Of a stretch of 64,000 nucleotides of DNA, positions 9,584 through 18,701 are shown one piece after another. The notes beneath the pieces were generated by a model that ran no database searches, was not told the DNA's origin, and was given only the letters and a program-made list of their open reading frames with translations. The position numbers were made by a program, and so were the translations under genes. Where the stretch lies: assembly GCA_963575745.1 (NCBI GenBank), contig CAUYUJ010019626.1, forward strand, positions 1-64,000, given 5' to 3'. The stretch is from Prorocentrum cordatum. Lineage: Eukaryota; Sar; Dinophyceae; Prorocentrales; Prorocentraceae. Numbering within the stretch: the stretch's first letter is position 1; every line of letters begins with the position of its first letter.

Positions 9584-9913
9584 TCATTGCTGAGGACAAG
9601 TGACATCGTCTCTTGGCGGCGAAATGCCAGCTAAGCCTCGCGCGCCACTCTCAGAACGGACACTTCCACGACACTCGTCGATCAGCTTCCGCCGCCGCAC
9701 GAAAGGCCGTGGTCTGTGTCGTTCTGTCCCCTCCGAAATGAACTTGCTCCAATCCAGAAGCTCGCTCTCACGAGCTTGTATGAAATCCTCCTCGAGGTCC
9801 CGCTTGGCCCGCCGACGCACGAAAAGTCCAGGCCTCGCCGCGGGCGTCCTCCACGATATCAGTTCGTTTTCTCGGGCTCGGATGTAGTCTTGCCCCGCCT
9901 CGTCCCCAGACAC
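9584..9913 (-). CDS. Short protein with two 36-residue repeats
   Basis: A 109-codon frame contains two similar units. QDYIRARENELISW...FVRRRAKRDLEE is followed by EDFIQARESELLDW...FVRRRKLIDE. Conserved positions are the aromatic-Ile, ARExEL, Trp and FVRRR. Conservation of a peptide pattern rather than exact DNA suggests a real coding exon. I do not recognise the family. It lies inside the 8.7-kb insertion on the opposite strand to the spliced gene at 12.6 kb. Start and end are uncertain, and it may be one exon. Confidence 0.4.
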   Translation of the reverse strand: MSGDEAGQDYIRARENELISWRTPAARPGLFVRRRAKRDLEEDFIQARESELLDWSKFISEGTERHRPRPFVRRRKLIDECRGSVRSESGARGLAGISPPRDDVTCPQQ

Positions 9914-9960
9914 CGCAGATCGTGAGCTAGGCCCGCGACCAGCACGAGCAACATCAGCCT

Positions 9961-10797
9961 CTACTGGACACTACTAGTGGTACTACTGGACACTACTAGT
10001 GGTACTACTGGACACTACTAGTGGTACTACTGGACACTACTAGTGGTGCTACTGGACACTACTAGTGGTACTACTGGACACTACTAGTGGTACGACTGGA
10101 CACTACTAGTGGTACTACTGGACACTACTAGTGGTACTACTGGACACTGCTTGTGGTACTACTGGAAACTACTAGTGGTACTACTGGACACTACTAGTGG
10201 TACTACTGGGCACTACTAGTGGTACTACTGGACACTACTGGTGGTACTACTGGACACTACCAGTGGTGTTACTGGACACTACTAGTGGTGCTACTGGACA
10301 CTACTAGTGGTTCTACTGGACACTACTGGTGGTACTACTGGACACTAGTGGTACTACTGGACACTACTAGTGGTACTACTGGACACTACTAGTGGTACTA
10401 CTGGACACTACTAGTGGCACTACTGGACGCTACTAGTGGTACTACTGGACACTACTAGTAGCACCACTAGTAGTGTCCAGTAGCACCACTAGTAGTGTCC
10501 AGTAGTACCACTAGTAGTGTCCAGTAGTACCACTAGTAGTGCCCAGTAGTACCACTAGTCGTGTCCAGTAGTATCACTGGTAGTGTCCAGTAGCACCACT
10601 AGTAGTGTCCAGTAGTACCACTAGTAGCGTCCAGTAGTACCACTAGTAGTGTCCAGTAGTACCACTAGTAGTGTCCAGTAGTACCACTAGTAGTGTCCAG
10701 TAGTACCACTAGTAGTGTCCAGTAGTACCACTAGTAGTGTCCAGTAGCACCACCAGTAGTGTCCAGTAGTACCACCAGTAGTGTTCCGTAGTACCAC
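9961..10797. repeat. 22-bp satellite that reverses orientation (giant palindrome)
   Basis: The left arm 9,961-10,459 holds about 22 copies of GGACACTACTAGTGGTACTA plus two bases (22 in all). The right arm 10,466-10,797 holds about 15 copies of the reverse complement. The centre is the six bases AGCACC at 10,460-10,465. Each unit contains the self-complementary ACTAGT. Single-strand folding would give a stem of over 300 bp. Confidence 0.9.
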
Positions 10798-11402
10798 GAG
10801 GAGGAGGAGGATCACGAGGCGGAGGAGGAGGAACTGAGGAGGAGGAGGAGGAAGACCTGGAGGACGAGGGCGAGGTCGAGGAGGAGCAGGAGGAGGGGGA
10901 GGAGGAGACCGACGACGGGGTGGGCTCCCGCAGGCACCCACGCCCGCAGCGACACCAGCACCGACGCCCGCGCCGACGAACAACTCCCACTCCGGCGCTG
11001 CAAAGGGGGGAGGGGGAGGAGGGGGAGGAGGAGGTGAAGGAGGAGAAGGAGGAGGAGGAGGAGGAGGAGGAGGACGGCGACGACGACGATAACGACGACG
11101 GGGAGGAGGACGAGGAGGAGGAGGCGAAGGAGGAGGAGGAGGAGGAGGAGGAGGGAGGGCGAGGACGAGGAGGAGGAGGAGGACGACGACGAGGAGGAGG
11201 ACGAGGAGGAGGAGGAGGGGGGAACCAAAAGGAACCAAAAGGGAACCAAAAGGAACCAAAAGGCACCAATATGGTTCCTTTTGGTTCCTTTTGGTTCCTT
11301 TTGGTTCCCTTTTGGTTCCTTTTGGTTCCTTTTGGTTCCCCCCTCCTCCTCCTCCTCCTCGTCCTCCCCCTCCTCCTCCTCCTCCTTCCCCTCCTCGTCC
11401 TC
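10797..11402. repeat. GGA tract, GGAACCAAAAGG palindrome, CCT tract
   Basis: A GAGGAG-rich region (10,797-11,220) runs into an inverted repeat of GGAACCAAAA units (11,222-11,340, centre near 11,270), followed by CCTCCT (11,341-11,402). The whole is roughly palindromic. ORFs in it are low-complexity artefacts. Confidence 0.85.
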
Positions 11403-12230
11403 CTTACGGACGGTGAATGTGGTCACGCAGTCGTCGTCGTCGTCGTCGGCGGCGGGGCTCTTTTGGCCCCACCCCCGCAGGCGGCGAGGCCAGCGTCGAG
11501 GCCGGCGTCGGCCTGCTTTCGGCCCAGCTGTTGCCGATGCTCTGAGAGGTGAGCTGTCCGGTTGGGCGCGGATGTGGAGGAGGAGGAAGAGGAGGAGGAC
11601 GAGGAGGAGGAGGAGGGATCCAGGATCCACACGCTTTTTCCGTGTTGCGACCGTGGCCGGAGCGGGACTTGCGATCTGGAGTGTTGTCGGACAGCATGTC
11701 CGATGCCGCTGCCTTGAAAAAAAAACAGTATTGATTTGTGCCCATTTCTCCCGAGTTGATCGTCGCGACCAGCCCCATCCTTGCCCAACAGCAATCGCTG
11801 TCGGATAACGTCCCCCGCATTTCGGTCCTCACCGAGCGCGCGGGAGAAAGTTCGTGAGGGTGGAGTGCATTGGAACCATGAGTAGGTCAGCTCCCGCCCA
11901 GAGGGGGAGGAGGGCGGGCAGGGGAAGGACCGAGGATACCTTTCCTGGGTTTCCTCCTCTTTCTCCTCTTCGTCGTCGTCGTCCTCCTCCTCCTCCTCCT
12001 CCTCCTCCTCTCCCTCCCCCTCTTTTTATCTTCTCACCTCTGACTTGCCCCTTGCGCAGGCCCTTGGAGAGTCCATCCGTCAGGAGGGTCCATGTAACCT
12101 AAATGGGGTCTGCGCCTGGTCTTCTCTCTGCCGCCCTGCTCCTGTCCTGATACGTCTGTTTGTGCATGGCAGGAGAGCAGACCTCCTCGCGCCTACACGG
12201 CATCTCGGATTAGCGTCCCGATTGGATGCA
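11403..12230. other. GC-rich spacer, no gene recognised
   Basis: It contains short GGA and CCT runs (11,575-11,620; 11,960-12,020) and otherwise unremarkable sequence. No domain was found in any frame. Confidence 0.4.
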
Positions 12231-12233
12231 ACA

Positions 12234-12412
12234 CTCGGGCCAGACAGTACGTGGGCCTCGCGGTCTGCACTCGGGTCAGACAATACAATGGCCTCGCGCG
12301 TCTCACTCGGGCCAGACAGCACGTGGGCATCGCGCGCCTCACTCGGGCCAGACAGTACCCATGGGCCTCGCGCGGCGAGCTCGGGCCAGACAGTACCCAT
12401 GGGCCAGCGCTG
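12234..12412. repeat. 36-bp minisatellite CTCGGGCCAGACAGTAC...
   Basis: Five tandem units with period 36 starting at 12,234, 12,270, 12,306, 12,342 and about 12,379, immediately upstream of the spliced gene. Confidence 0.85.
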
Positions 12413-12566
12413 CGCCAGCCGCCCCGTTCGGGCCCCCGCCCTGCCCGGAGGAGGGCCCCGTGTAGCCGCTTTGGTCCAAGATCCCTTTGCGATACGTCCA
12501 GCGACGCCAGCCAGAGCGCGACTGGCACCCCTGCCCCGCCCTGTTCGGAGGAGAGCCGCGGCCGCA

Positions 12567-13829
12567 ATGGATGCTGAGTTGGAGAATATCAAGGCTACTC
12601 TCGTCGTTGATAAGAGTTCTCGGAAAGCGGCCAAGCGCGCCTTGAAGGCGTTTCAGGTGCAGGACCCCAACATTGATGCTGAGTCCGAAGAGAGCGTGCG
12701 CAAATAGCCAATGGCCTTTGGCGATGCTCGCCGCTGCTTCCGCTCGTTGCGAATCGTTTTCCCGCTGCAGCGATGGCCTCATTTCTGCGCTTCCGCTGGT
12801 TGCGAATCGTGCTCCCGCTGCAGCGCTGGCGCAATGTCCAACCCATGCCACAGCGCGCAATGCGCCGCTCAACGCGCGGGGGCGGATTTGGCGTTGAAGA
12901 CGGTCCTCGCCTCTCGGAGCCCGCCTGAGCAGGTCACATGGGACAAGTTCAGCGGGTGGGTGGACGAGGCCTTCACGGAGGCGCCGTTCGAGGCCAAGTA
13001 CTGGTGTGTGTTCAAAGCGACCAATCCTGAAATACTCAACAACGCGAAGGTCACCTTGGTCTTCGTCGTCGTCGCCCTTTTCCTCCTCCTCCTTCCCCTC
13101 CCCCTCTGCCTCCTCGTGGTTCCCGTCGCCGCCATCGTCCCCGTCAGGTGAAGAAGTTCGGCCCCGTCAACATCGCCACTGTCGGGGGGAACCTCCCAGC
13201 AAGAATCAGCGCCGACGACGTGTTGCTCTTTGACCCCAAATGCCTTCACGTCTTCAGCGTCGGAACCCATAAGATCAAAATCCGCGCGGGCGCAAGGAGC
13301 TCCTGCCCGGCGGCGTCAGGGGGAGCCCGCCCGCGGTTGGCGCTGCCGGCGCAGTCGGCGGCCCCCGCGGCGCTACCGGAACCGCAGGAGCAGTCGAAGG
13401 AGCAGCCAGCGCCACAGGAGCACGCAAAGGAGGAGCCGAAAGCCCAGCCAGCCAACCCCGCCATGCCCAAGAACCGGGCCATCACCTCCGTGCCGTCAGA
13501 CCCCGACAAGCGGCATTGGTCCGAGAGGCTCGGCCATCAGGTGGTGGAGTCCGTGTCGAAGGGACAGTGGTATTGCAGCGATCCTGTGGTGCCCGGTAAC
13601 GTCATGCATTGCCTCAGGGAGTACAAGAGGCACGTCTTGAATCTGGCTCCGAGTAGGACGGAATGGCCTCAACATGTTACGCGGTTCTTCTCTTACGTTT
13701 GCAACGAGATCTGCAAGACCACGCACTTGGATATCTTGAGCGTTCTTGTGGGCGAGCTCCGCAGCATCCACCAGAAGGCGCCGACCTTGCTCGACGACGG
13801 CGCCAAGGCGATTCGTTGGCAACTGGGTG
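12567..13829 (+). CDS. Spliced gene of unknown function inside the 8.7-kb insertion
   Basis: Exon 1 starts at ATG 12,567 (GCCGCAATGG context) and runs 43 codons to 12,695, before GTGCGC. A possible acceptor CAG at 12,768-12,770 keeps phase 0. Exon 2 ends with AAG at 13,049; a 98-bp pyrimidine-rich GT-AG intron (13,050-13,147) joins it in phase 0 to exon 3 (VKKFGPVNIATVGGNLPARI). Exon 3 has a Pro/Glu/Gln-rich linker, then a well-mixed C-terminal region (RHWSERLGHQVVESVSKGQW; EICKTTHLDILSVLVGELRS) up to a donor GGTG|GTATGT at 13,829. The remaining 3' exon was not found. No family recognised; as the main gene of the element it is a candidate for the mobility protein. Confidence 0.55.
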
Positions 13830-14470
13830 GTATGTTTTCGACCAGGAGAAGGAAAAGAAGGAGGAGGAGGAGGAGCAGGAGGAGGAGGAGGATACCAAGA
13901 GACCCGACGTAGTACCCGAAGATAGCCCCAAGAGGGTACCAAGAGAGATCCGAAAGCCCCGAGAAAAACTCCAGGATGGCTCCAATGTTGCCACGAACGG
14001 CCTCCGGGAAACTGCAAGAGAAATCCACTCTTCCTCTGCTCGCCCTCCTCCCTCCTATCCCACCAGCCCTTTGAGCGTGAGTGGTTTAGAGAGCTCTCTC
14101 TGTTCTCAACCCCCCTTTTTCCCCTTCGGGGAGGGGTTTACCCCTCCCCCTACCCCCTCCCCCTGGGCCTGGAGAGGTCCTTTCGCGGGTCGTCAGGGGG
14201 GTCATTTTCGATTCCTGCTAAAAAACGACACCCCTCACGAGGATTCTGGCCCCGACGGGGGGGGGCAGAAAAAATGCCCCCTCTTCTTTGAAGCCAAAAT
14301 CATTGATTTTACTACGGTTTTGGCCTCATTTTGGCCTTCTGAGGGGGCAGCGCTAATTAAAGTTCCCCTCTTCTTTCAAGCCAAAATCATTGATTTTACT
14401 AAGGTTTTGGCCCCATGTTGGCCTTCTGAGGGGGCAACGCTAATGAAAGTTCCCCTCTTCTTTGATCGAT
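13830..14470. other. Downstream of the spliced gene; 88-bp triplication
   Basis: GGA-rich sequence (13,850-13,895) is followed by an unremarkable stretch. Three near-identical units of 87-88 bp start at 14,277, 14,365 and 14,452 (CCCCTCTTCTTT...CCAAAATCATTG). No coding signal is seen. Confidence 0.6.
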
Positions 14471-14479
14471 GTCCTCCAA

Positions 14480-14860
14480 GATGGCCCCAAGAAGCGCCCA
14501 GGAGGCACCAAGAGGCCCCAAGATGGCCCCAAGAGGCCCCCAGGAGGCCCCCAAGGGGATCCCAAACGGCCCAAAGAGGCCCCCCCGAGGCACCCAAGAC
14601 GCCGAAAAGCCCATCAGGACGACCCTCTACTCGCCTGGGCGTCGTTTCTGGACGGGCAGGAGGAGGGGCCCGAACGACTCACACCAGGACGAGGGGCCCG
14701 AACAACTCACACCACGAGAAGCCCGAACGACTCACACCAGGACGAAGAGCCCGAACGACTCACACCACGAAGAGCCCGAACGACTCACACCAGGAAGAAG
14801 GGCCCGAACGACTCACACCAGGACGAGAAGCCCGAACGACTCAAACCACGAGGAGCGCTT
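14480..14860. repeat. GGCCCCAAGA and CGAACGACTCACACCA minisatellites
   Basis: GGCCCC-type repeats to about 14,600 are followed by roughly seven copies of a unit near 27 bp containing CGAACGACTCACACCAGGA (14,670-14,850). Confidence 0.75.
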
Positions 14861-15736
14861 TCTCTCCCTCCTCCTCCGCCTCGTCCTTCTCCCGCTCCCA
14901 CCACAAGGAGGATGTACAAGGAGGCGGGAGGAAGGAGGAACAGGGGAGATATGCGGGGGCAGGCGGAAACACGCCTGAAAAACACGACTGTCGGCATGCT
15001 TCGCTAGAGTTGCTGTTTTGAGATGGGCTGGTGGGGATACGCGAAGCGTGAAGAATCCACTCTTCCTCTGCTCGCCCTCCTCCCTCCTATTTCTGATCCT
15101 CCCTCCTCCTCCCCCTCCTCTGCCTCCTCCTCCTCCTCCTCCTCGTGTCCTCCTCCTCCCTCCGCCCCCCTCCTGCCGGCTATCCACTCGCTTTTCCCCC
15201 GCGCGCTCCTCAGCTCATGCCTGATTCTGCTTTGCAACCGAATCGCTCTCTCGCAAAAAAGAAAAGGGACGCGGGGAACCACGGAGGGGGGGACGGAACG
15301 GGAGGAGGGGGAAATGACAAACAGCAAGGAGGAAAAGGAGGAGGATGAGGGTTTTTGTTGTCTGCTGCGCGAGCTCGCAGTTAGCGCACGTGCCCAAGTA
15401 CAATGAATGCGCGAGGACGTCGAGCTCGCGGCAAGCCGCCACCGGCGCCAGACGCCCCGAAGAAGCCGTGACCGAAGCCGAGTGCCACAGAGAGCGCAGA
15501 CCCTGGGCGCAATGACATTAGAGGAGGGTGGGACGCATCGAAACGACCAGAAAGGAAGTGGCGCACCGAGCCGCCGCGCGCAGGCACCCGAACAATAGCT
15601 AAAAGCGCAAAGGCCGACGAACGCCAAAGCGAGCAACTTGCAAGGGTGGACCGTTGAACGAAAATTGGCAGGAGGACGGAAAAGGAACCAAAGGGAACCA
15701 ATTCTTAAAAAAAGGTTGAGTATATCGCCTCGTAAC
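14861..15736. other. Right part of the 8.7-kb insertion, no gene recognised
   Basis: CT-rich DNA (15,080-15,180) and mixed sequence. A 40-base stretch (AATCCACTCTTCCTCTGCTC...) at about 15,053 repeats 14,025. AACCAAAGGG motifs at 15,677-15,700 mirror those at the left end. Confidence 0.45.
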
Positions 15737-15766
15737 AACCTCCCATGAACGGCTACACAATCGAAG
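15737..15766. repeat. Right inverted end and second TCGAAG of the insertion
   Basis: The inverted end is 15,737-15,760, followed by the second target copy at 15,761-15,766. Confidence 0.85.
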
Positions 15767-16250
15767 GGGACTGGCGGCACGGTCTGCGCTGGCGCCAGCA
15801 GGCCTAGTCCCCGGGCTGCGCGGGAGAACCGCGGGAATCGCAGCTTCCCGATGGGCGACAGGCCGGCCAGGTACCAGGCGGCCGCGGCGTACATCTTCAT
15901 GAGGTCGGGCCGCTCGAACCCTTCGAGAAACAAGTAGTCCGCGAAGTCCACCAGCGCAATGTCGGCATTCTTCACGCTGTCCAAGGTGTAGCCGTTCATA
16001 TCCGCAAAATCCTGGAGCTCCTCCCACCAGGCTGTGTATAGGCCCTCCGTGGGTGCCGTAATCGAGTGACGCTCGTGAATGGAATGCTGGCCCGACAGGG
16101 CCCGACGCTCGAAGGCCCCGAAGATGTTCTGGCGCTTCTCCCGGCGGCTCTCCCTCGACGGCCCCGAGATGCGCTCCACAGCCCCTTGGCGCTGGAGGCG
16201 CAGCGGCGCCGAACTCACAGGCCTCGCAGAGGTGGATCCCCGGTGGTGCC
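15761..16250 (-). pseudogene. Tyrosine recombinase, N-terminal part, of the retroelement
   Basis: The frame has a recombinase N-terminal helical domain: TEGLYTAWWEELQDFADMNG, then ALVDFADYLFLEGFERPDLM and AAAWYLAGLSPIGKLRFPRF, ending at PAQTVPPVPF where the 8.7-kb insertion begins. The catalytic half resumes at 7,063. Order and frame agree exactly across the insertion after removing one target copy, so the gene was intact at this point when hit. Confidence 0.75.
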
Positions 16251-16359
16251 GCTGGAGTCGCGAGGTCACGCCCTCCCCGTGGCGCGCCAGAGCCGTCTTC
16301 TGAAACCTGGCGCGGCGGGTGGGCGCCCGAGCCGCTGCGGCCCTTCGGAGCCCTGACGT

Positions 16360-16720
16360 CACTCTCCCATCGTCTAGAGGATCGGTCGGCGACCTCATTG
16401 AGTTCAGAAGGGGTCCACAGCGCGGAGAGACTCGAGCCAGTAGCCAGCATATAGGTAGCGATACGCCTGATGATTATGAGCAGATCGCACGAGGAGGCCC
16501 GAGAACGCCCAATAGCCAACGTGTTCCCTAGCTGGTCCCCCGCAAGTAGAAGACGCTTACCAAAAGACCGAGAAGACCTCATGTAGTGCTGTATCCCCAA
16601 CAAAGACGCCCGACCTTCCAGAATAGGTATAGCCTCCTCCCTCCTGAAACGGATGGCAAACACCTCGTGCCACTTGTTGGGGTCCATGAAGGCCTCTGGG
16701 ATCTCGTCGAATCCCGGGTT
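16360..16720 (-). pseudogene. RNase H C-terminal part of the retroelement
   Basis: In the 16750 frame: FDEIPEAFMDPNKWHEVFAI, the acidic ILEGRA region, AGDQLGNTLAIGRSRASSC and the terminal signature LWTPSELNEVADRSSRRW. It follows the RT ORF after a frameshift at about 16,730-16,870. RNase H degrades RNA in the RNA-DNA hybrid during element replication. Confidence 0.65.
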
Positions 16721-16733
16721 AACCTCCAGGTCC

Positions 16734-18272
16734 TCAGGTGCCCCCCCCAAGGGCCTGTCGGGTCACTGGCAAGACCGTGTCCACATCGTGTAGAGAGTCC
16801 CCTCCCAGGGCATGCAGACGAGGACGACAGTGAAGGGGATGACGAGAGCGATATCTCCACCGCTCTCGGACTCGGCCAATAGTCGCCACCTCTGCGGGGT
16901 CCGCGCGACGTGCAGCGATCCCTGCACCAGACTCGCACGCATCAGTCGACACGACTGTGTCGTGCCAAGGCCTGCCCAGCCGAGCGAGACCAATGAAAGT
17001 GAGAGAGCGTATCCAGCGAACCTCGCGCCGAGCAGAGGGCCACAAACTCTGGGGCTTCTTATCTGCCGCCTGCGCAAAACCATAGCAAGATCTGAGCACC
17101 GAGAGGACCTCCCGTCTAAGCAGAAAGAAATCGACCACGTGGCCAAGGTACTGCTTCATCTGCCTACCCGTCACTGGTTGACCCCCCTCAAGAGCCTCAC
17201 AGACCTTGCGAAGACGCCCCCCTCGTTCAGACCGATCACGAACTACCCAAGACTCCCCATCGATGACGCGACCAAGCGAGTACGACAGGGTCTCGGGCCT
17301 GGTCTCCTCATGGACAGTGAACTGCACGAATCGAAGCCTCCGAACGATCACATCCTTTGCCTCCTTCACCTCCTCCCTCCTGATGCCCGCTACATTGATG
17401 TTGTCGCAGTAAGGTAGAACAGCCAACTGGGCCCCAAGGTCTGGAGCAGGGGCCTGGCCCCTCAGGAACTTGAAAGCCAAGCCAGCCCCAGCCAGGGAAA
17501 CTCTGCACTGGTGTTCCACGAGGCGCTGGACGAAGTAAAAGGCCCAGGAGAAACCCATTGGAAGAGTCAATAGCATTGGGTAAACCGAAACCTCACGAGC
17601 TAAGTCCCCAAGGCCACTAGGGCCCCCAATCCCAGCGTCGGCTCGCTCACCCTCCGTGATCGGCGGCATGCAGAAATACGGGCACAGCTCTGGAAGGTTG
17701 CGAACGCAGTGGAAACAGTCCTTCACGTCAGCCTGAGCTACCCAGAGCTTGCTTCCGCCACCTCCGCATGCGTCAGTTCCGCCGGCCTCGGGGTCAGGAC
17801 AAGCCTCAGGACGCCCCAGGTTGCCCCACGCTGCAGCCGTGCCCATCTCAGGGGCAGGGGGTGCTCGAAAGAGGAGGTTCGTGCTTCTGCAATTCATGAT
17901 GAGTCGTAACCTGTCGTGCTTCTTTACCGCAAAGAAGGGGGGCACCAAGCTCAGGGGCTTCTCAGTCCAACCGATCATCTTGGCGTCGCTAAGGTCTTTC
18001 AAAAACTCAACGTAGACATCGCGCTGCGCCTTGAAAATCTCGTCGAAATACAACCTAAACTGATGTCCCGACTCTCGATAGAACCCCACGTCGGCAGGGT
18101 CAGCAAGCATATGAGTATCCCATGACTTCAGCAAATCCTGGTCAGGCTCCGGGATGGTACACAGCAAATCCGCCGAGGGCCTCCCGGGATCTGGAAGAGC
18201 AACCTGATCCCGCCGATAGGGACGAACCGCGGTGCTGCAATCGCTGCCTGCATAGTCAACGATGCCTAACAA
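16734..18272 (-). CDS. Reverse transcriptase/RNase H start of the retroelement
   Basis: A 512-codon frame with the RT core: PPFFAVKKHDRLRLIMNCRS (111-130), motif A VAQADVKDCFHCV with D182, motif B LTLPMGFSWAFYFVQ (236-250) and motif C LPYCDNINVAG (286-296). Motif C has DN instead of the usual DD; element 1 also has N after the first position, so this may be a lineage trait. The first RNase H Asp is D444 (VVSTDACESGAGIAAR). The frame opens with TTG; a same-frame stretch 18,482-18,297 is separated by a stop at 18,296-18,294, so the true N-terminus lies upstream and this copy has a nonsense change. The enzyme copies the element RNA. Confidence 0.8.
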   Translation of the reverse strand: MLGIVDYAGSDCSTAVRPYRRDQVALPDPGRPSADLLCTIPEPDQDLLKSWDTHMLADPADVGFYRESGHQFRLYFDEIFKAQRDVYVEFLKDLSDAKMIGWTEKPLSLVPPFFAVKKHDRLRLIMNCRSTNLLFRAPPAPEMGTAAAWGNLGRPEACPDPEAGGTDACGGGGSKLWVAQADVKDCFHCVRNLPELCPYFCMPPITEGERADAGIGGPSGLGDLAREVSVYPMLLTLPMGFSWAFYFVQRLVEHQCRVSLAGAGLAFKFLRGQAPAPDLGAQLAVLPYCDNINVAGIRREEVKEAKDVIVRRLRFVQFTVHEETRPETLSYSLGRVIDGESWVVRDRSERGGRLRKVCEALEGGQPVTGRQMKQYLGHVVDFFLLRREVLSVLRSCYGFAQAADKKPQSLWPSARREVRWIRSLTFIGLARLGRPWHDTVVSTDACESGAGIAARRADPAEVATIGRVRERWRYRSRHPLHCRPRLHALGGDSLHDVDTVLPVTRQALGGGT

Positions 18273-18701
18273 GAGCTCGCGAACGGCCCCGTGTCAAGTG
18301 TACAAGGTCTGGGATGGCGGAGTGGACGCGACGTCACAGCGTATCGCATCCTGAGACAGCATCTGGCCCATCGCGGGGGTTCCCTCGTGCACCCCGGCGC
18401 AGCCCTGCATCTCACTCAAGGTACTGATGACAGAGTTCGTGGCTCTGTCCAAAAACCTCCTCCTCGCCAGGCGTCTTCGCACCTAGCGTGAGGGATGCCC
18501 CTCAGTAGCCGATTGCTCAACCACATGAGGGAGTGGAAATAGATCCCGTGGCCGAGCTCTATCAACAAAATTGTGGACATCCTGGGCGTGTCACTGCCGA
18601 GAGGCTAGGTCCGTGTCCCCTCGGAGGGGGCCGCATCACCCCTGGCCCTCCTGGGCCTTGTCCTTGTGGTTATTGTTGTTCTGGCGGCCCAGACGACGCT
18701 C

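Larger units (their letters stand above)
7064..15760. mobile_element. 8,697-bp DNA element with 24-bp inverted ends, inserted in the recombinase gene
   Basis: The left end starts TTGTGTAGCC at 7,064 and the right end finishes GGCTACACAA at 15,760. The terminal 24 bases are inverted with one mismatch (A/G at position 11). The target TCGAAG is duplicated at 7,058-7,063 and 15,761-15,766. Subterminal GGTTCCCTTTGGTTCC-type sequence is inverted near both ends (7,117-7,160 and 15,677-15,700). The element contains a spliced unknown gene (12,567-13,829), a short repeat-protein ORF (9,584-9,913) and large simple or satellite tracts. The 6-bp duplication fits few DNA transposon families; no DDE transposase was recognised. 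Confidence 0.85.

Noticed and set aside
12234-12412. CRISPR-like regular array (36-bp period)
   Set aside because: Units abut without unique spacers, there are no cas genes and the context is eukaryotic.
14670-14850. CRISPR-like regular array (CGAACGACTCACACCA)
   Set aside because: Plain tandem repeat without spacers.
7064-15760. Polinton/Maverick identity from the 6-bp duplication
   Set aside because: No polymerase B, retroviral-type integrase, protease or capsid motifs in any frame, and the ends do not start with AG.
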